Positions 20,935 to 33,904 of a stretch of 64,000 nucleotides of DNA are shown here, in pieces (the stretch's first letter is position 1; every line of letters begins with the position of its first letter). This DNA is from Cololabis saira (Eukaryota > Chordata > Actinopteri > Beloniformes > Belonidae). The notes under the pieces were generated by a model. It saw only the letters and a program-made list of their open reading frames with translations. It was not told the origin of the DNA and searched no databases. A program made the translations under genes and the position numbers. The stretch spans positions 3,907,387 through 3,971,386 of the forward strand of contig NC_084597.1 of the NCBI RefSeq assembly GCF_033807715.1, read 5' to 3'.

Positions 20935-23695
20935 TGACATTTGCAGAGACGTAACTGACGTTTGCAGCGACGTAACTGACGTTAGCAGAGATGTAACTGA
21001 CGTTTGCAGCGACGTAACTGACGTTAGCAGAGATGTAACTGACGTTTGCAGAGACGTAACTGACGTTAGCAGAGACGTAACTGACGTTAGCAGAGATGTA
21101 ACTGACGTTTGCAGAGACGTAACTGACGTTTGCAGTGATGTAACTGACGTTTGCAGCGACGTAACTGACGTTTGCAGAGACGTAACTGACGGTAGCAGAG
21201 ACGTAACTAACGTTTGCAGAGACGTAACTGACGGTAGCAGCGACGTAACTGACGTTCGCAGATACGTAACTAACGTTTGCAGAGACGTAACTGACGTTTG
21301 CAGAGACGTAACTGACGTTAGCAGAGACGTAACTGACGGTAGCAGAGACGTAACTGACGTTCGCAGAGACGTAACTGACGTTTGCAGAGACGTAACTGAC
21401 GTTTGCAGAGACGTAACTGACGTTAGCAGAGACGTAACTGACGTTTGCAGAGACGTAACTGACGTTTGCAGAGACGTAACTGACGTTTGCAGAGACGTAA
21501 CTGACGTTTGCAGAGACGTAACTGACGTTAGCAGAGATGTAACTGACGTTTTCAACGACATAACTGACGTTTGCAGAGACGTAACTGACGTTTGCAGAGA
21601 CGTAACTGACGTTAGCAGAGACGTATCTGACGTTTGCAGCGACGTAACTGACGTTTGCAACGACATAACTGACGTTTGCAGCGACGTAACTGATGTTTGC
21701 AGTGACGTAACTGACGTTTGCAATTACATAACTGACGTTAGCAGAGACGTAACTGACGTTTGCAGAGACGTAACTGACATTTGCAGAGACGTAACTGACG
21801 TTTGCAACGACGTAACTGACGTTTGCAACGACATAACTGACGTTTGCAGCGACGTAACTGATGTTTGCAGTGACGTAACTGACGTTTGCAATTACATAAC
21901 TGACGTTAGCAGAGACGTAACTGACGTTAGCAGAGACGTAACTGACGTTTGCAATTACGTAACTGACATTTGCAGAGGCGTAACTGACGTTAGCAGAGAC
22001 GTAACTGACGTTTGCAGTGACGTAACTGACGTTTGCAGAGACGTAACTGACGTTTGCAGAGACGTAACTGACGTTAGCAGAGACGTAACTGACGTTTGCA
22101 GAGACGTAACTAACGTTTGCAGTGACGTAACTGACGTTTGCAGAGACGTAACTGACGTTAGCAGAGACGTAACTGACGTTTGCAGAGACGTAACTGACGT
22201 TAGCAGAGACGTAACTAACGTTTGCAGTGACGTAACTGACGTTTGCAATTACATAACTGACGTTAGCAGAGACGTAACTAACGTTTGCAGAGACGTAACT
22301 GACGTTTGCAATTACATAACTGACGTTAGCAGAGACGTAACTAACGTTTGCAGAGACGTAACTGACGTTTGCGACGACGTAACTGACGTTTGCAGAGACG
22401 TAACTGACGTTTGCAGAGACGTAACTGACGTTAGCAGAGACGTAACTGACGTTTGCAGAGACGTAACTGACGTTTGCAATTACGTAACTGACATTTGCAG
22501 AGACGTAACTGACGTTAGCAGAGACGTAACTGACGTTTGCAGAGACGTAACTGACGTTTGCAGAGACGTAACTGACGTTAGCAGAGACGTAACTGACGTT
22601 TGCAGCGACGTAACTGACGTTTGCAGAGACGTAACTGACGTTTGCAGAGACGTAACTGACGTTAGCAGAGACGTAACTGACGTTTGCAGAGACGTAACTA
22701 ACGTTTGCAGTGACGTAACTGACGTTTGCAGAGACGTAACTGACGTTAGCAGAGACGTAACTGACGTTTGCAGAGACGTAACTGACGTTAGCAGAGACGT
22801 AACTAACGTTTGCAGTGACGTAACTGACGTTTGCAGAGACGTAACTGACGTTAGCAGAGACGTAACTGACGTTTGCAGTGACGTAACTGACGTTAGCAGA
22901 GACGTAACTGACGTTTGCAGTGATGTAACTGACGTTTGCAGCGAAGTAACTGACGTTCGCAGAGACGTAACTGACGTTTGCAGCGAAGTAACTGACGTTC
23001 GCAGAGACGTTACTAACGTTAGCAGAGACGTAACTGACGTTTGCAGAGACGTAACTAACGTTTGCAGAGACGTAACTGACGTTTGCAGAGACGTAACTGA
23101 CGTTTGCAGAGACGTAACTGACGTTAGCAGAGATGTAACTGACGTTTGCAACAACGTAACTGACGTTTGCAGCGACGTAACTGACGCTTGCAACGACGTA
23201 ACTGACGTTTGCAGAGACGTAACTGATGTTTGCAGTGACGTAACTGACGTTTGCAACGACATAACTGACGTTTGCAACGACGTAACTGATGTTTGCAGTG
23301 ACGTAACTGACATTTGCAGCGACGTAACTGACGTTTGCAACGACGTAACTGACGTTTGCAACGACGTAACTGACGTTTGCAGAGACGTAACTGACGTTTG
23401 CAGAGACGTAACTGACGTTTGCAGAAACGTAACTGACGTTTGCAGCGACGTAACTGACGTTTGCAACGACGTAACTGACGTTTGCAGAGACGTAACTGAC
23501 GTTTGCAGAGACGTAACTGACGTTTGCAGAGACGTAACTGACGTTTGCAGAGACGTAACTGACGTTTGGAGCGACGTAACTGACGTTTGCAGCGACGTAA
23601 CTGACGTTAGCAGAGACGTAACTGACGTTAGCAGAGACGTAACTGACGTTTGCAGAGACGTAACTGACGTAACTGACGTTTGCAGTGACATAATG
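20935..23695 (+). repeat. 21-bp satellite array P1
   Basis: About 130 tandem copies of GACGTAACTGACGTTTGCAGA with few variants (TTAGCAGAG, CAACGACATAACT, CAATTACATAACT, TAACGTTTGC). Every unit contains TGACGT. The 21-nt period is 7 codons, so several frames stay open (SLQTSVT repeats up to about 400 codons); these are not genes. Higher-order structure is visible: an 8-unit block at about 21661 recurs at 21829 (168 bp), and a multi-unit block near 22111 recurs near 22699 (588 bp = 28 units). Confidence 0.97.
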
Positions 23696-24728
23696 ACGTG
23701 GCTCCCTTTAGCACCCGAGCTGTGGAAACCGGTTCTCAGCTGGTTCCAAGTTGAACCAGTTGTAAACCAGAACCAGCCCTGGAACCAGTTTGGTGGAAAA
23801 AGGGGTAATTCTTGTGAAAACTAGCACCCAGACAGGGAAACAGAGTCAGCAGGGCGTTAACAGCAGCTCTCTTGGTGGCGTCTGAACATTGTGACAGACT
23901 TTTACGTATAAAGGACTATCAAACACGCTGATAAGTTCTTAAAGTCACCTCTGTCACCTCTTTAAGACCCATTACTCTTGTGTCGTGCGTCTCTCTTGTC
24001 TTTTTATTGCCTCTATGTTACACCCTCGCATGGCAGTGCAGCAGATGAAGAAGACACTCTAAATATATGCTATTGTATTGCATCAAAATAAAAAGATTTC
24101 ATTCTTCTCCCCCCGCTTCTTTCTTCCCGTCTCTATTTGGCAAGTCAATTTTCCTGATTACACTGGCAGCATATGGCATTTTGTACACTGGTTTTATCTG
24201 CCAGGCATCCAAAGCACTGACAAATGAATCTTTAATTCAGAGTAAAGTAGAGGGTGGGGATGGGAAGGCAGACGAAAATAATGGCTGAGCTGTGAGCTGC
24301 ATGATAAGAGCCTCTCTTTATGAAGGGAAGGAAGAATAAGTCCAAAATGAAAAGAAAATACATTTCTGAAACGCCAGACGCCAGACGGATCGGGAAGAGG
24401 AAAAGGAGCGTTACTGAAAGTTTCTTTAAGTGTTGCACACATAAAGTAACAATAAAGAAAATTGTGAAGAAGTTTAAAAATCCTATGAAATTGTTTAAAC
24501 TATATCTTTTAACAGAAGAAAAATGTCAGTTTAAAGAATAACTTACGAATCAGAGTAATTTCTTCTGGAGCTGTGACCCAGACGCACATTGGTTGCATCT
24601 AAACACTAATGTAGTTGTTATTAATCTCCTGCTTCGCCTTTTGCTTTTCCAGATGATGAACGACCGCGAGGCCCAAAGTCATCGCGCTGCTCCGGCGTGA
24701 TTACACAAACCGCTATTGGTCGGCCCTC
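23696..24728. other. No recognised feature
   Basis: Single-copy-looking intronic sequence. No protein domain or repeat terminus seen. Confidence 0.4.
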
Positions 24729-24909
24729 GCTCTTGATTAATGCTCTTGTTCCTGCTTCCTGCAAATTTGCTGACTCTCATCAAGCACTTTTGTCATTGAA
24801 CGGACTGAATTTTCTTTAGACTTTCTGTAATCAGAGGGAAAATGTAGTTTGGGGGGTGGGCCGCAGGTAAACCAGGGTGATTAAATAGAGATTGATGAAT
24901 CAATTCCTG
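24729..24909 (+). repeat. 181-bp direct repeat, left copy
   Basis: Nearly identical to 25729-25909 (GCTCTTGATTAATGCTCTTG to GATTGATGAATCAATTCCTG), exactly 1000 bp apart. They bracket a copy of part of the M2 locus. Confidence 0.92.
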
Positions 24910-24918
24910 CGATCAAGC

Positions 24919-25724
24919 GATTCAAAAATGTTTGACCTTTTTTTTTCTTTTTTTCTTATTTTTCTCTTTTTTCCTTTTTTTCTTCTTTTTTTTCCTTTTT
25001 TGCTCTTTTTTCTTCCTTTTTCCTTTCCCTTTTAATCTCGAGATTTCGACTTTTTTCCTCAAAATGTTGACTTTTTTCTCTCGACATTTTGACTTTTTTT
25101 CTCAACATTTCGACTTTTTTTTCGATATTTCGACTATTTTTCTCGTCATTTCGACTTTTTTCTCGACATTTCGACTTTTTTTTCGATATTTCAACTTTTT
25201 TTCTCGTCATTTCGACATTTTTCTCAACATTTCATCTTTTTTTTCAAGATCGTACCTCAACATTAACTTTTTTCTCGACATTTCGACTTTTTTCACGAAA
25301 TTTTGACTTTTTTCTCTCGATATTTCGACTTTTTTTCTCGTCATTTCGACTTTTTTCTCAACATTTCGACTTTTTTTTCAAGATCGTACCTCAACATTAA
25401 CTTTCTCGACATTTCGACTTTTTTCACGAAATTTTGACTTTTTTCTCGATATTTCGACTTTTTTTCTCGTCATTTCGACTTTTTTCTCGACATTTCAACT
25501 TTTTTCTCAAAGTGCATAATGAAAAATAACTCTTCCCCCAGTTATAATTAATATAGAAACATGCAGCATGTGTTGTCTTCATTCTAAGGCTGACACAAGA
25601 CTTTCAATTTTTTGCGGCTCCAGACATATTTGTTTTTTTTTGTGTTTTTGGTCCAATATGGCTCTTTCAATATTTCTGGTTGCCGACCCCTGCCCTAGAC
25701 TAATCCATGTGTGTTTATTGGTCT
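24919..25724 (+). repeat. Copy M1 of the M2 element plus M2's 3' flank
   Basis: Begins within the element (TTCAAAAATGTTTGACC), lacks its 5' terminus, has longer CGACATTTCGACTTTTTTCT arrays, and ends GGTTGCCGACCCCTG. It then continues with CCCTAGACTAATCCATGTG and TGTTTATTGGTCT, which is the M2 target duplication plus 24 bp of unique M2 flank. It is therefore a copy of the M2 locus, not an independent transposition. Confidence 0.85.
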
Positions 25725-25728
25725 TAAT

Positions 25729-25909
25729 GCTCTTGATTAATGCTCTTGTTCCTGCTTCCTACAAATTTGCTGACTCTCATCAAGCACTTTTGTCATTGAA
25801 CGGACTGAATTTTCTTTAGACTTTCTGTAATCAGAGGATAAATGTAGTTTGGGGGGTGGGCCGCAGGTAAACCGCGGTGATTAAATAGAGATTGATGAAT
25901 CAATTCCTG
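25729..25909 (+). repeat. 181-bp direct repeat, right copy
   Basis: Partner of 24729-24909, with only a few substitutions visible by eye. Confidence 0.92.
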
Positions 25910-26212
25910 GGTTTTAACCGTTGTGCTTAATAAAACATTTAGGATAATTTCTTCCAGCTGGAACGGATAATCGGCGTGGGCACACTTTGATGGTTCGCTT
26001 GAGTTCATTAGTCACAAAAGCAGGATGTCAGCAGCTACTCCTGCTTTTAAAGAGCTGCTTATTGACAGACTGCCGGACTTTGTTTCACTTCGGCGTCTGA
26101 ATCGTTGCGTTAAAAACGACTTATATTTGTCTGCAGTAATTAAGCATATTAATCGAGTCTGGGTCGATTTTATATTCAGTATGAATAACTTAGTTAAGAA
26201 TTAAAGCTGCAA
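25910..26212. other. No recognised feature
   Basis: Single-copy-looking intronic sequence. Confidence 0.4.
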
Positions 26213-26999
<787 letters not shown>

Positions 27000-27404
27000 T
27001 AACAGAACGGCATTTTGATGAAGAAACTGCTAAATATGGATCGACTGAGGCAGCAGTTCGTCTCGTCTTGTTCACTAGTTTGTGTAAACACTAACAAACT
27101 TAGCAGAAATGCACGCTCAGCTTAAACTTTATGCAAACATTATAATCGCTCAGAGGTACAATAGCCCTTTGTTTCTCAGTATTGCCAAGAAAACAAAAGG
27201 CTGACTTTGAATTTCATCGCTGACACAGTTATTGATCTGTTGAGGAAAAACAAACCTCATCTGTGCAGATTTAAAACAAACTTTAATAATTGTATACTTT
27301 TAGAGATTCGGGTAAAATGCTCCACTTTTTACTCATACGGTTCTCCGGATAATAAAGAAATGAGGCAGACGTACAATTACAGCGTGGAAAGTGAATTTAA
27401 GATC
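27000..27404. other. No recognised feature
   Basis: Single-copy-looking sequence. Confidence 0.35.
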
Positions 27405-27823
27405 TTTCTTGTTCCATATGAGGCCATGAGGGTCCGACTCGTTCTGGTCTTAAAGAAGTCAGAGTTGCGTATCATCCCAGCAGAGCACTTTGCCTTCAGA
27501 CCGCAGGCTTTCTTGTGGTTTTTACAGTTTCCAAATGGGAGGTAAAGCCTTCACTTATACGGCTCCTCTCTTGTGGAACCGGCTCCTTATTAACATTCAG
27601 GATGAAGGCCGGCTTTTCCGTTCGGATTCAGCTTTAAAACGTTCCATTTTCACGGAGCCTGTATTTCAGGACCGGCTCCGGTGCCGTGAATCAGCCCTTC
27701 AGCCGTGCTGCCGTAGAATCTCCCATGATGCACTGGGCTCTCTCTTCAGCATGTTATCTTTACTATCTGTGCTTGTTTATGTTATATTTACTGCAAATAA
27801 CGTTGTTCTTTCTTGGCAGATGT
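27405..27823 (+). pseudogene. LINE (L2-like) C-terminal fragment
   Basis: Frames read FAFRPQAFLWFLQFPNG and, after a frameshift, KAFTYTAPLLWNRLLINIQD followed by ALKRSIFTEPVF. The APLLWN-LP motif and 3' sequence AATCTCCCATGATGCACTGG are characteristic of fish L2-group ORF2 ends. Frameshifted and truncated. Confidence 0.75.
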
Positions 27824-27831
27824 CCCTAGAC

Positions 27832-28312
27832 CAGGAGTCGGCTCTTTAGCGCCGCCCTAGTGGCTCCTGGAGCTTTTTCAAAAATGTTTGACCTTTCTTT
27901 TTTCTTTTTTTAAATCTTTTTTTCCTTTTTTTCTTCTTCTTTTTTTCCTTTTTTTCTCTTTTTTCTTCCTTTTTCCTTTCCCTTTTAATCTCGACATTTC
28001 AACTTTTTTCTCAACATTTCGACTGTTTTCACGAAATTTTGACTTTTTTCTCGTCATTTCGACTTTTTTCTCAAGATCGTACCTCAACATTAACATTTTT
28101 CTCGACATTTCGACTTTTTTCTCAAAGTGCATAATGAAAAAAAAAATTTCCCCCAGTTATAACTAATATAGCTACATGCAGCATGTGTTCCTTCATTCTA
28201 AGGCTTATACATACAAGACTTTCCATTTTTTGCTGCTCCAGACATATTTGGGTTTTTTTTTGTGTTTTTGGTCCAATACGGCTCTTTCAATATTTCTGGT
28301 TGCCGACCCCTG
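27832..28312 (+). mobile_element. hAT-type element M2
   Basis: Termini CAGGAGTCGGCTCTTTAGC and TGGTTGCCGACCCCTG. Perfect 8-bp duplication CCCTAGAC (27824-27831 and 28313-28320). The interior has a pyrimidine-rich block and CGACATTTCGACTTTTT repeats. Donor of the M1 copy. Confidence 0.93.
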
Positions 28313-28621
28313 CCCTAGACTAATCCATGTGTGTTTATTGGTCTGCTTTTCCTGTCATCTCAGTCGAGTTTTTGTTATGTTTTGTTTCGATATTTTTGTC
28401 ATTTACTTTTTATTGGTTTTGATTTTACATGTAAACAAACAAACAGTCAAACAATCAACATGAAGACCTATAAATCTGTACAAAAGTATCAAGGGGAAAG
28501 TAAAAGCGTACATAAGGGGACTGGTAAACACCTCCAGAAAGAAAAAAGTAAGTACATAAAAAATATTCTGATAATCCAGTCTGAAATTACCTGAAGTCCG
28601 GTCTTGTGGTAGAGACATATG

Positions 28622-28877
28622 TGTAGCACGGCGAGTGCTACGGGGCCCGACCGACAGGATAGAGAGGACACAGAGTTTAGTGCAGAACCCTTTATTTAAT
28701 CCACCGGAACCTCACACCCAGGACACACGTGCACAAGCACCACAACAAGCAGCAGCTTCCCAGTCCCCCTTGCCGCTTCTCCGTCTCTCCCTTATAAGGC
28801 TGGCAGGGTGGAGAGGCTGACGGGCCACACCTGTGTCCCGTCAGCCTGAGTGAGTGCAGCTCCTCCACCCTGCCACA
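28622..28877 (-). mobile_element. Solo LTR of a gypsy-like retrotransposon
   Basis: On the minus strand it begins TGTGGCAGGGTGGAGGAGCT and ends GCACTCGCCGTGCTACA. It carries an AATAAAGGGTT polyadenylation-type signal and is flanked by a perfect 5-bp duplication ATATG (28617-28621 and 28878-28882). Same family as the LTR at 41128-41360. Inserted into the L1 remnant. Confidence 0.92.
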
Positions 28878-29028
28878 ATATGTAATCCATTTTTGCCAAT
28901 TATCAACAAATGCCTCTTTTTGTGTTCTTAAATTAAAAGTAATTCTTTCCATTACATAGATGCCGTAGACAAAATCAATCCATTCATCTACACTAGACCT
29001 CCCTCTTCAGCCATTTCTTCGTTATTGA

Positions 29029-29729
29029 CAGAGGTGTCAAGTAACGAAGTACAAATACTTTGTTACCTTACTTAAGTAGAAATTTTGGTTATCTATACTT
29101 CACTGGAGTAATTACGACTTTTTACTTTTACTCCTTACATTTTCACGCAATTATCTGTACTTTTTACTCCTTACATTTTAAAACAGCCTCGTTACTCTAT
29201 TTCATTTTGGCCTTTAATAAAAACTATCCAGTTAAATTGCTCCATCCGGATAGAGTGAATTTGGTTGTGGTTGTTTCAGATGTTCTTGTCCAGTTTTGTT
29301 CTTACATCCGTTCCCTCAGATTCCTGCAACTAAACTTGGATGTACATTCCAATAAAGGTTAGGATAAATGATAACATGAACATGAAGTTTGACTTTTTGC
29401 ACCATTACAATACTTATAGGCAACTAGTCATCATATCTCCTGCTCTCTGAAACACATGTTAATGCTCAATAGTACACATATATGCTTCTTTAATATATTT
29501 GCATTATACTAGGATGCATTCATTTTCAATGGCTTTTGTCCTTAATGGCTTTTTTCCCCCTTACATTACTTTTACTTTTATACTTTAAGTAGTTTTGAAA
29601 GCAGTACTTTTATACTTTTACTTGAGTAAAAAACTTGAGTTGATACTTCAACTTCTACAGGAGTATTTTTAAACTCTAGTATCTATACTTCTACCTGAGT
29701 AATGAATGTGAATACTGAAGACACCTCTG
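29029..29729 (+). mobile_element. hAT-type MITE W1 in the L1 remnant
   Basis: Termini CAGAGGTGTCAAGTAACG and ACTGAAGACACCTCTG. Perfect 8-bp duplication GTTATTGA (29021-29028 and 29730-29737). The interior is rich in ACTTTTACTTTTACTCC and its complement, typical of this teleost MITE. Non-coding. Confidence 0.93.
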
Positions 29730-30155
29730 GTTATTGATTTCTTACAAGCCACTATTAATATTCTCAGTAAATATTTATCTTTGTTCCTCCATTCCAGTTC
29801 CTCTACATCCATCAAATATAACAAATTAAAGCAAAAAGTTATTTTTGTAAACAACAACCAGCAACCAGAATATGTGATAGTAATCCGCCTCTTTGCTTCA
29901 GCAACATCTCCAACATTCTGTCTGATCGGAATACGATCTCTTTTGATATGGAGTGCAAAAATAGCGGATTACATTTTTCCATGTATATTCTCTCCAGAGT
30001 GGAGAATTGGTTGTTTTCCATTGTTGTTTAAAATTTTTGTTCCAGTTCTCCTGAGAAATTACGATGTTGCCTTCAGTTTCCCATCTTGATCTAACATTAG
30101 CTGCATTTTTCTTTGTTAGATGATAGAAGACTTGTGTCAATTTTTTCAGGGTAAA

Positions 30156-31942
30156 GACGATAATAAATAAAAATGACGATACTTTTACGTATATTTGGAT
30201 GGTTTTGTTCCCGCGGCTGTGGCCGTCGTCGGCTTTTTCCTGATTGCCTGAATCTCGTAATGATGTTTTGCACGCTGGACCTTACATTTTTTATTTTTTT
30301 CTAAAAAAGTTTGTAAGGATGCAATGCCACACAAAGAGGTATTGACTTCCCTGAAGGCTAATTCTCAGGCGTAAGGTCGTGTGTGTGGGCCGGCCGGCCT
30401 TGTATTCACCACTCAAAGAAATAACAAGAACAGCTTTTGAATAGCTATTCAATGATTTAGGGATTCTGTATTATTCTAAATGTGGAACTTACAATACGGT
30501 CCTGCTTTTCACTCGGGCTTTAATGAATCAGCCGTCGAGCTGAACTTTGCAAAAGCAGATCCTTTAGAAGAGACATGAAGAGACAAGCCGTCCTTTTTCC
30601 TTTATCTCAGTTAGTCTGCATAAGGTGGAAAATGTCCTAAAAACAATTTCTTTTGTTATTTCTCCTTTTAAATGTCAGAGGCTATGCAAATAAAATAATG
30701 AAAGTAACTATACAGAGAATTACAGCAAAATGTTGACATATTATTTGAAGGTCTTTTAATTGGATGTGCAGGAAAACATGTACAAAACTCACAAAGTGTT
30801 TTCTTCATGGAGTCAGACTGAGAAAACCTACTTGGCAAACCCTTTTGTGCCACATATCAAGATGGCATTTCAAGGATTGCATGTTGTCAGAGCAAAATAA
30901 AGACGTTTTACCCCTTAATATGTGTTGATGTCACCTCTGGTGTTTTGTGATGGATGTCTGAAGCAAACTTCCCCGCAGCAAGGCTGCGTCTAAAGGCTGT
31001 CTGTGTTTTTAAATGCCATCAAAAAGAGGAACAAAACTGAAGAAAAACATCACCCGTGGCTAAGATTGGCCTCAACTTTAATCTTACTTAACCACCAGAA
31101 ACAAACAAGTTAAATTGTGAATCAGCGGCTACAGAAAGTGTGTGTGGGTTTCCGATCCATCCGAAGAATAAAGTCTGGTTTAAGTGCTTTAAGCACCGCT
31201 AATTTCCCTGGGACTGAAAGGCCGACACAAACTTATTCGGCTGCATTTGTGACTTTAAACTTCAGGGCAGAAGTGAAATGGAAATGTGTGGTTTTAAAAG
31301 CCACAGATGCAGAGCGTTTCACCACTTTCCACATGTCTATTATGACTAACTGACTCCATAAATGTGCAGATAAACACTTTGGGAGAGTGCATCACCATGT
31401 CGCTCCCGCGGGACTTAGCCTCACAAAAATGTTTTATAATGAGCCGCATGCATTATTCATGCCAACCTGACAGAATCATCTAACACTTACAGGGACTAAT
31501 CATTAACTTAATGCAGGAGATTGAGTTATTATTGCCAATGAAACAGGTTTTAATAAGTCCTGCAGTGTGTACTTTATCTCTATTGTTTGCTGATTTACTT
31601 TCAGCTGTCGAGGAAATTATCATCTCTGATGGCGTTAATCACCCTGTAGTGACTAATATCTCCTGCAATTTACACAATGAAGTTGTGACTTAGGGTTGCC
31701 ACCTTTCAGAAATAGAAATAAAAAAGGGACATCCCCAAAACTTCTAAAATGCATAGAAATGTATATATTTTATATGAAAAAACAAAATGCTTTGATTTAA
31801 AGTTTAAAGTGCTTTAAAAGTGTTGGGCCACGCCCATATGCTCATGTGAACTCTGAACTTATAAATGTATGAACATTTTGTGAATGTGTATATTCAACTT
31901 TGAAACTGCTCTGCCGAAAATCGGCTATAATGTGCCTTCTAA
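30156..31942. other. Single-copy-looking intronic sequence
   Basis: No ORF with a recognisable domain. At 31686 the sequence TTAGGGTTGCCACCTTTCAG looks like the terminus of a DNA element, but I see no partner end. Confidence 0.4.
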
Positions 31943-32765
31943 AATGGCCACCTTGCCATGAACTACAACCCCCAGCATGCCTTGCGTGGGGGGGCGGCGC
32001 CTACAAGTGGCGCGCACCCAATCCCGAGCGAGGCACTGATGACGTCACCGCAGCGCGCGTAGGATCAAAACAGGACAGAGTTAAGCTGCTCCTTTTTCTC
32101 TCTCTTCTCTCCAACTTCCATTGGTGAACAGCTGGATCTTTTGGCTCCGGGCCAAGATCCCATCTCCTTTTCTCCCCCCGGCTGGGGGGAGGCGGAAGGC
32201 CCGCATCGGATCGGGCCCGCCCGTTGGACCTGCGGTCCACGGAGCCGCGATCCACGGAGGATTCCTCCGGCTCCCACTTAACTCTGTCCTGTTTAAGTTT
32301 TACAGATCCGAGCTCACGACGCCCACGCGCTCCCGGCCATCAGATTGGGACACCGCTGCGACTGAACGCTCCGACTGAAGCCCCCTTTCCCCGCTCCGAG
32401 CCCCTGTTTGCTGCTCACGCAGGAATCGGGACGGTTTCCTGGGCGGACGGCCGGCGTCTCGCCCGGTTGTGAGCTTTCCCGGGGCCCGGACGGCCGCGCG
32501 TCGGTGACCGGCGAGCAGGGACGCACGGCAACGAATGACCGCCCCCCCCCCGCCGCGCCTAGGAATGCGTGAGAGCCTCCGTTGGTCCGGAAGCACGGCC
32601 CGGCACAAGGCGGCCCCGCCGCTGTCTATTCTGTTTCAGGGGAAGGGACGGGACGCGAGAGACTGACTGGAAAACCCCCCAGCAGGACCGCGACCTCAGT
32701 CGACAAAGCCCGCAGGCACCCGATCCGGATCCCGAGGAGACGTGAGCTCATGAGCCCCGGTGATC
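31943..32765. promoter_or_regulatory. GC- and CpG-rich island with promoter-like motifs
   Basis: The only extended GC-rich block in the window. It contains ACTACAACCCCCAGCATGCC at 31963, close to the ZNF143/Staf site, a perfect CRE TGACGTCA at 32040, an inverted CCAAT (ATTGG) at 32120, and an 18-bp inverted repeat AAACAGGACAGAGTTAAG at 32068-32085 and 32277-32294. Two acceptor-like sites (TTTTACAG near 32310, TCTGTTTCAG near 32638) follow. It could be an intragenic promoter, a 5' end of an unrecognised gene, or part of a GC-rich mobile element. No coding frame is convincing. Confidence 0.4.
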
Positions 32766-33904
32766 AGTAGGACTTAAGAGCGGTTCAGAACTGAGTGTGA
32801 AGTCGTGAGCCCTGGTTATCAGTAACTTGGAGCGTTTCAGAGCTAAATCTGTGTTCCGAACTGAGATTACTGCATACGCCATCATCAGTGTTATCATTAT
32901 CGTGTTGATTATTTGGTAGTCGTTGTTTTCTGCCGTAGGCACGTTTTAAATGCTGCGTTTGCCATCTGGTCTGATCGCACGTGGCCCAAAGGGGGCTCCG
33001 CCTTTAAAATACCAGAGAAGCCCCGCCATCTCTAAATGCTTGAACTGTAGATGTTCTTTATCATCTTTATTATTGCTTTGATTTCTTTTTCATTCCATGC
33101 ATTTAAGTTTCATTTCATTTCTATTGATGTTTTCTGGTTAATTAATGGTTTTATAATAATGTAGTGTGCCATCAGGATTTATTTGGGTATTTATTTACAT
33201 CTGCTTTGATACCCGTATGTAAATAAATTCTGATTGATTTTTAATGAGTGGTTGTTGTTTCATGCAATTTTGGTCACAACTGATTGTTTGAACAGAGCCA
33301 GTGCTGCACGCCTAAAACATTATTCACCAGAAATAACAGCTCTTACTGTGTTCTGGTGGAGAATCCATATTTTGAGACTGATTTTCTGCTGTAAAAGTTA
33401 TCATTTCCCTGGATTAAGGCCCAGGGTGGTGCCCCGTATGAGAATTATTATCACTTTGATAATTCAATTTGATAAATAGTCGACTTTATTAATTATTAAT
33501 AATTATTAATAAAATTGTTAATAACCTTTGATAACTGAACAGCCAGCTAACCTGTGTGGCACAACAATAGCATTGAACTTGCATGACTGTACCGACAGCC
33601 TGAACCTGGGTATGGTCATAGTCATTTTGATGATTGAATTGTTTAAAGATTTCATAAAATATTCTAATTTTTTGAGAGGTTTTCATAAACTGTGAGCCAT
33701 AATCAACAAAATTATAACAAATAAAGACTTGAAATATCTCACTTTGCATGTAGTGGGAAATAATATATTTGTTTCACCTTTAGTTGAATTTACTGAAACG
33801 AATGAAGTTTTGCAATATATTCAAATTTTCTGACCTTCATCTGTAGATTATGACATCAACAACTTTTAATTCCCAACTACGTAACAATTACGTATTTCAA
33901 GCAA
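32766..33904. other. No recognised feature
   Basis: AT-rich intronic sequence with no supported gene. Confidence 0.4.

Larger units (their letters stand above)
28450..30155 (-). pseudogene. L1-type LINE ORF2 C-terminal remnant, split by two insertions
   Basis: Read on the minus strand across both insertions. It starts near 30150 and gives WKTTNSPLWREYTWKNVIRY, FCTPYQKRSYSDQTECWRCC, then a DYYHIFW segment, DVEELEWRNKDKYLLRILIV and ACKKSIT. After W1 it continues KKWLKRE, VDEWIDFVYGIYVMERITFN and LRTQKEAFVDNWQKWITY, up to the solo LTR. The PYQKR-YSDQ-CWRC and YHIFW segments mark the C-terminal zinc-knuckle region of fish L1-group ORF2. Several stops and frameshifts; clearly dead. Confidence 0.8.

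Noticed and set aside
22480..23691. Open frame of about 400 codons (SLQTSVT repeats)
   Set aside because: The 21-bp satellite has a 7-codon period, so stops are avoided by chance of the unit. The complementary array also stays open in several frames.
27207..27545. 112-codon plus-strand frame as a gene
   Set aside because: Its end (FAFRPQAFLWFLQFPNG) is LINE-derived and the start has no recognisable domain.
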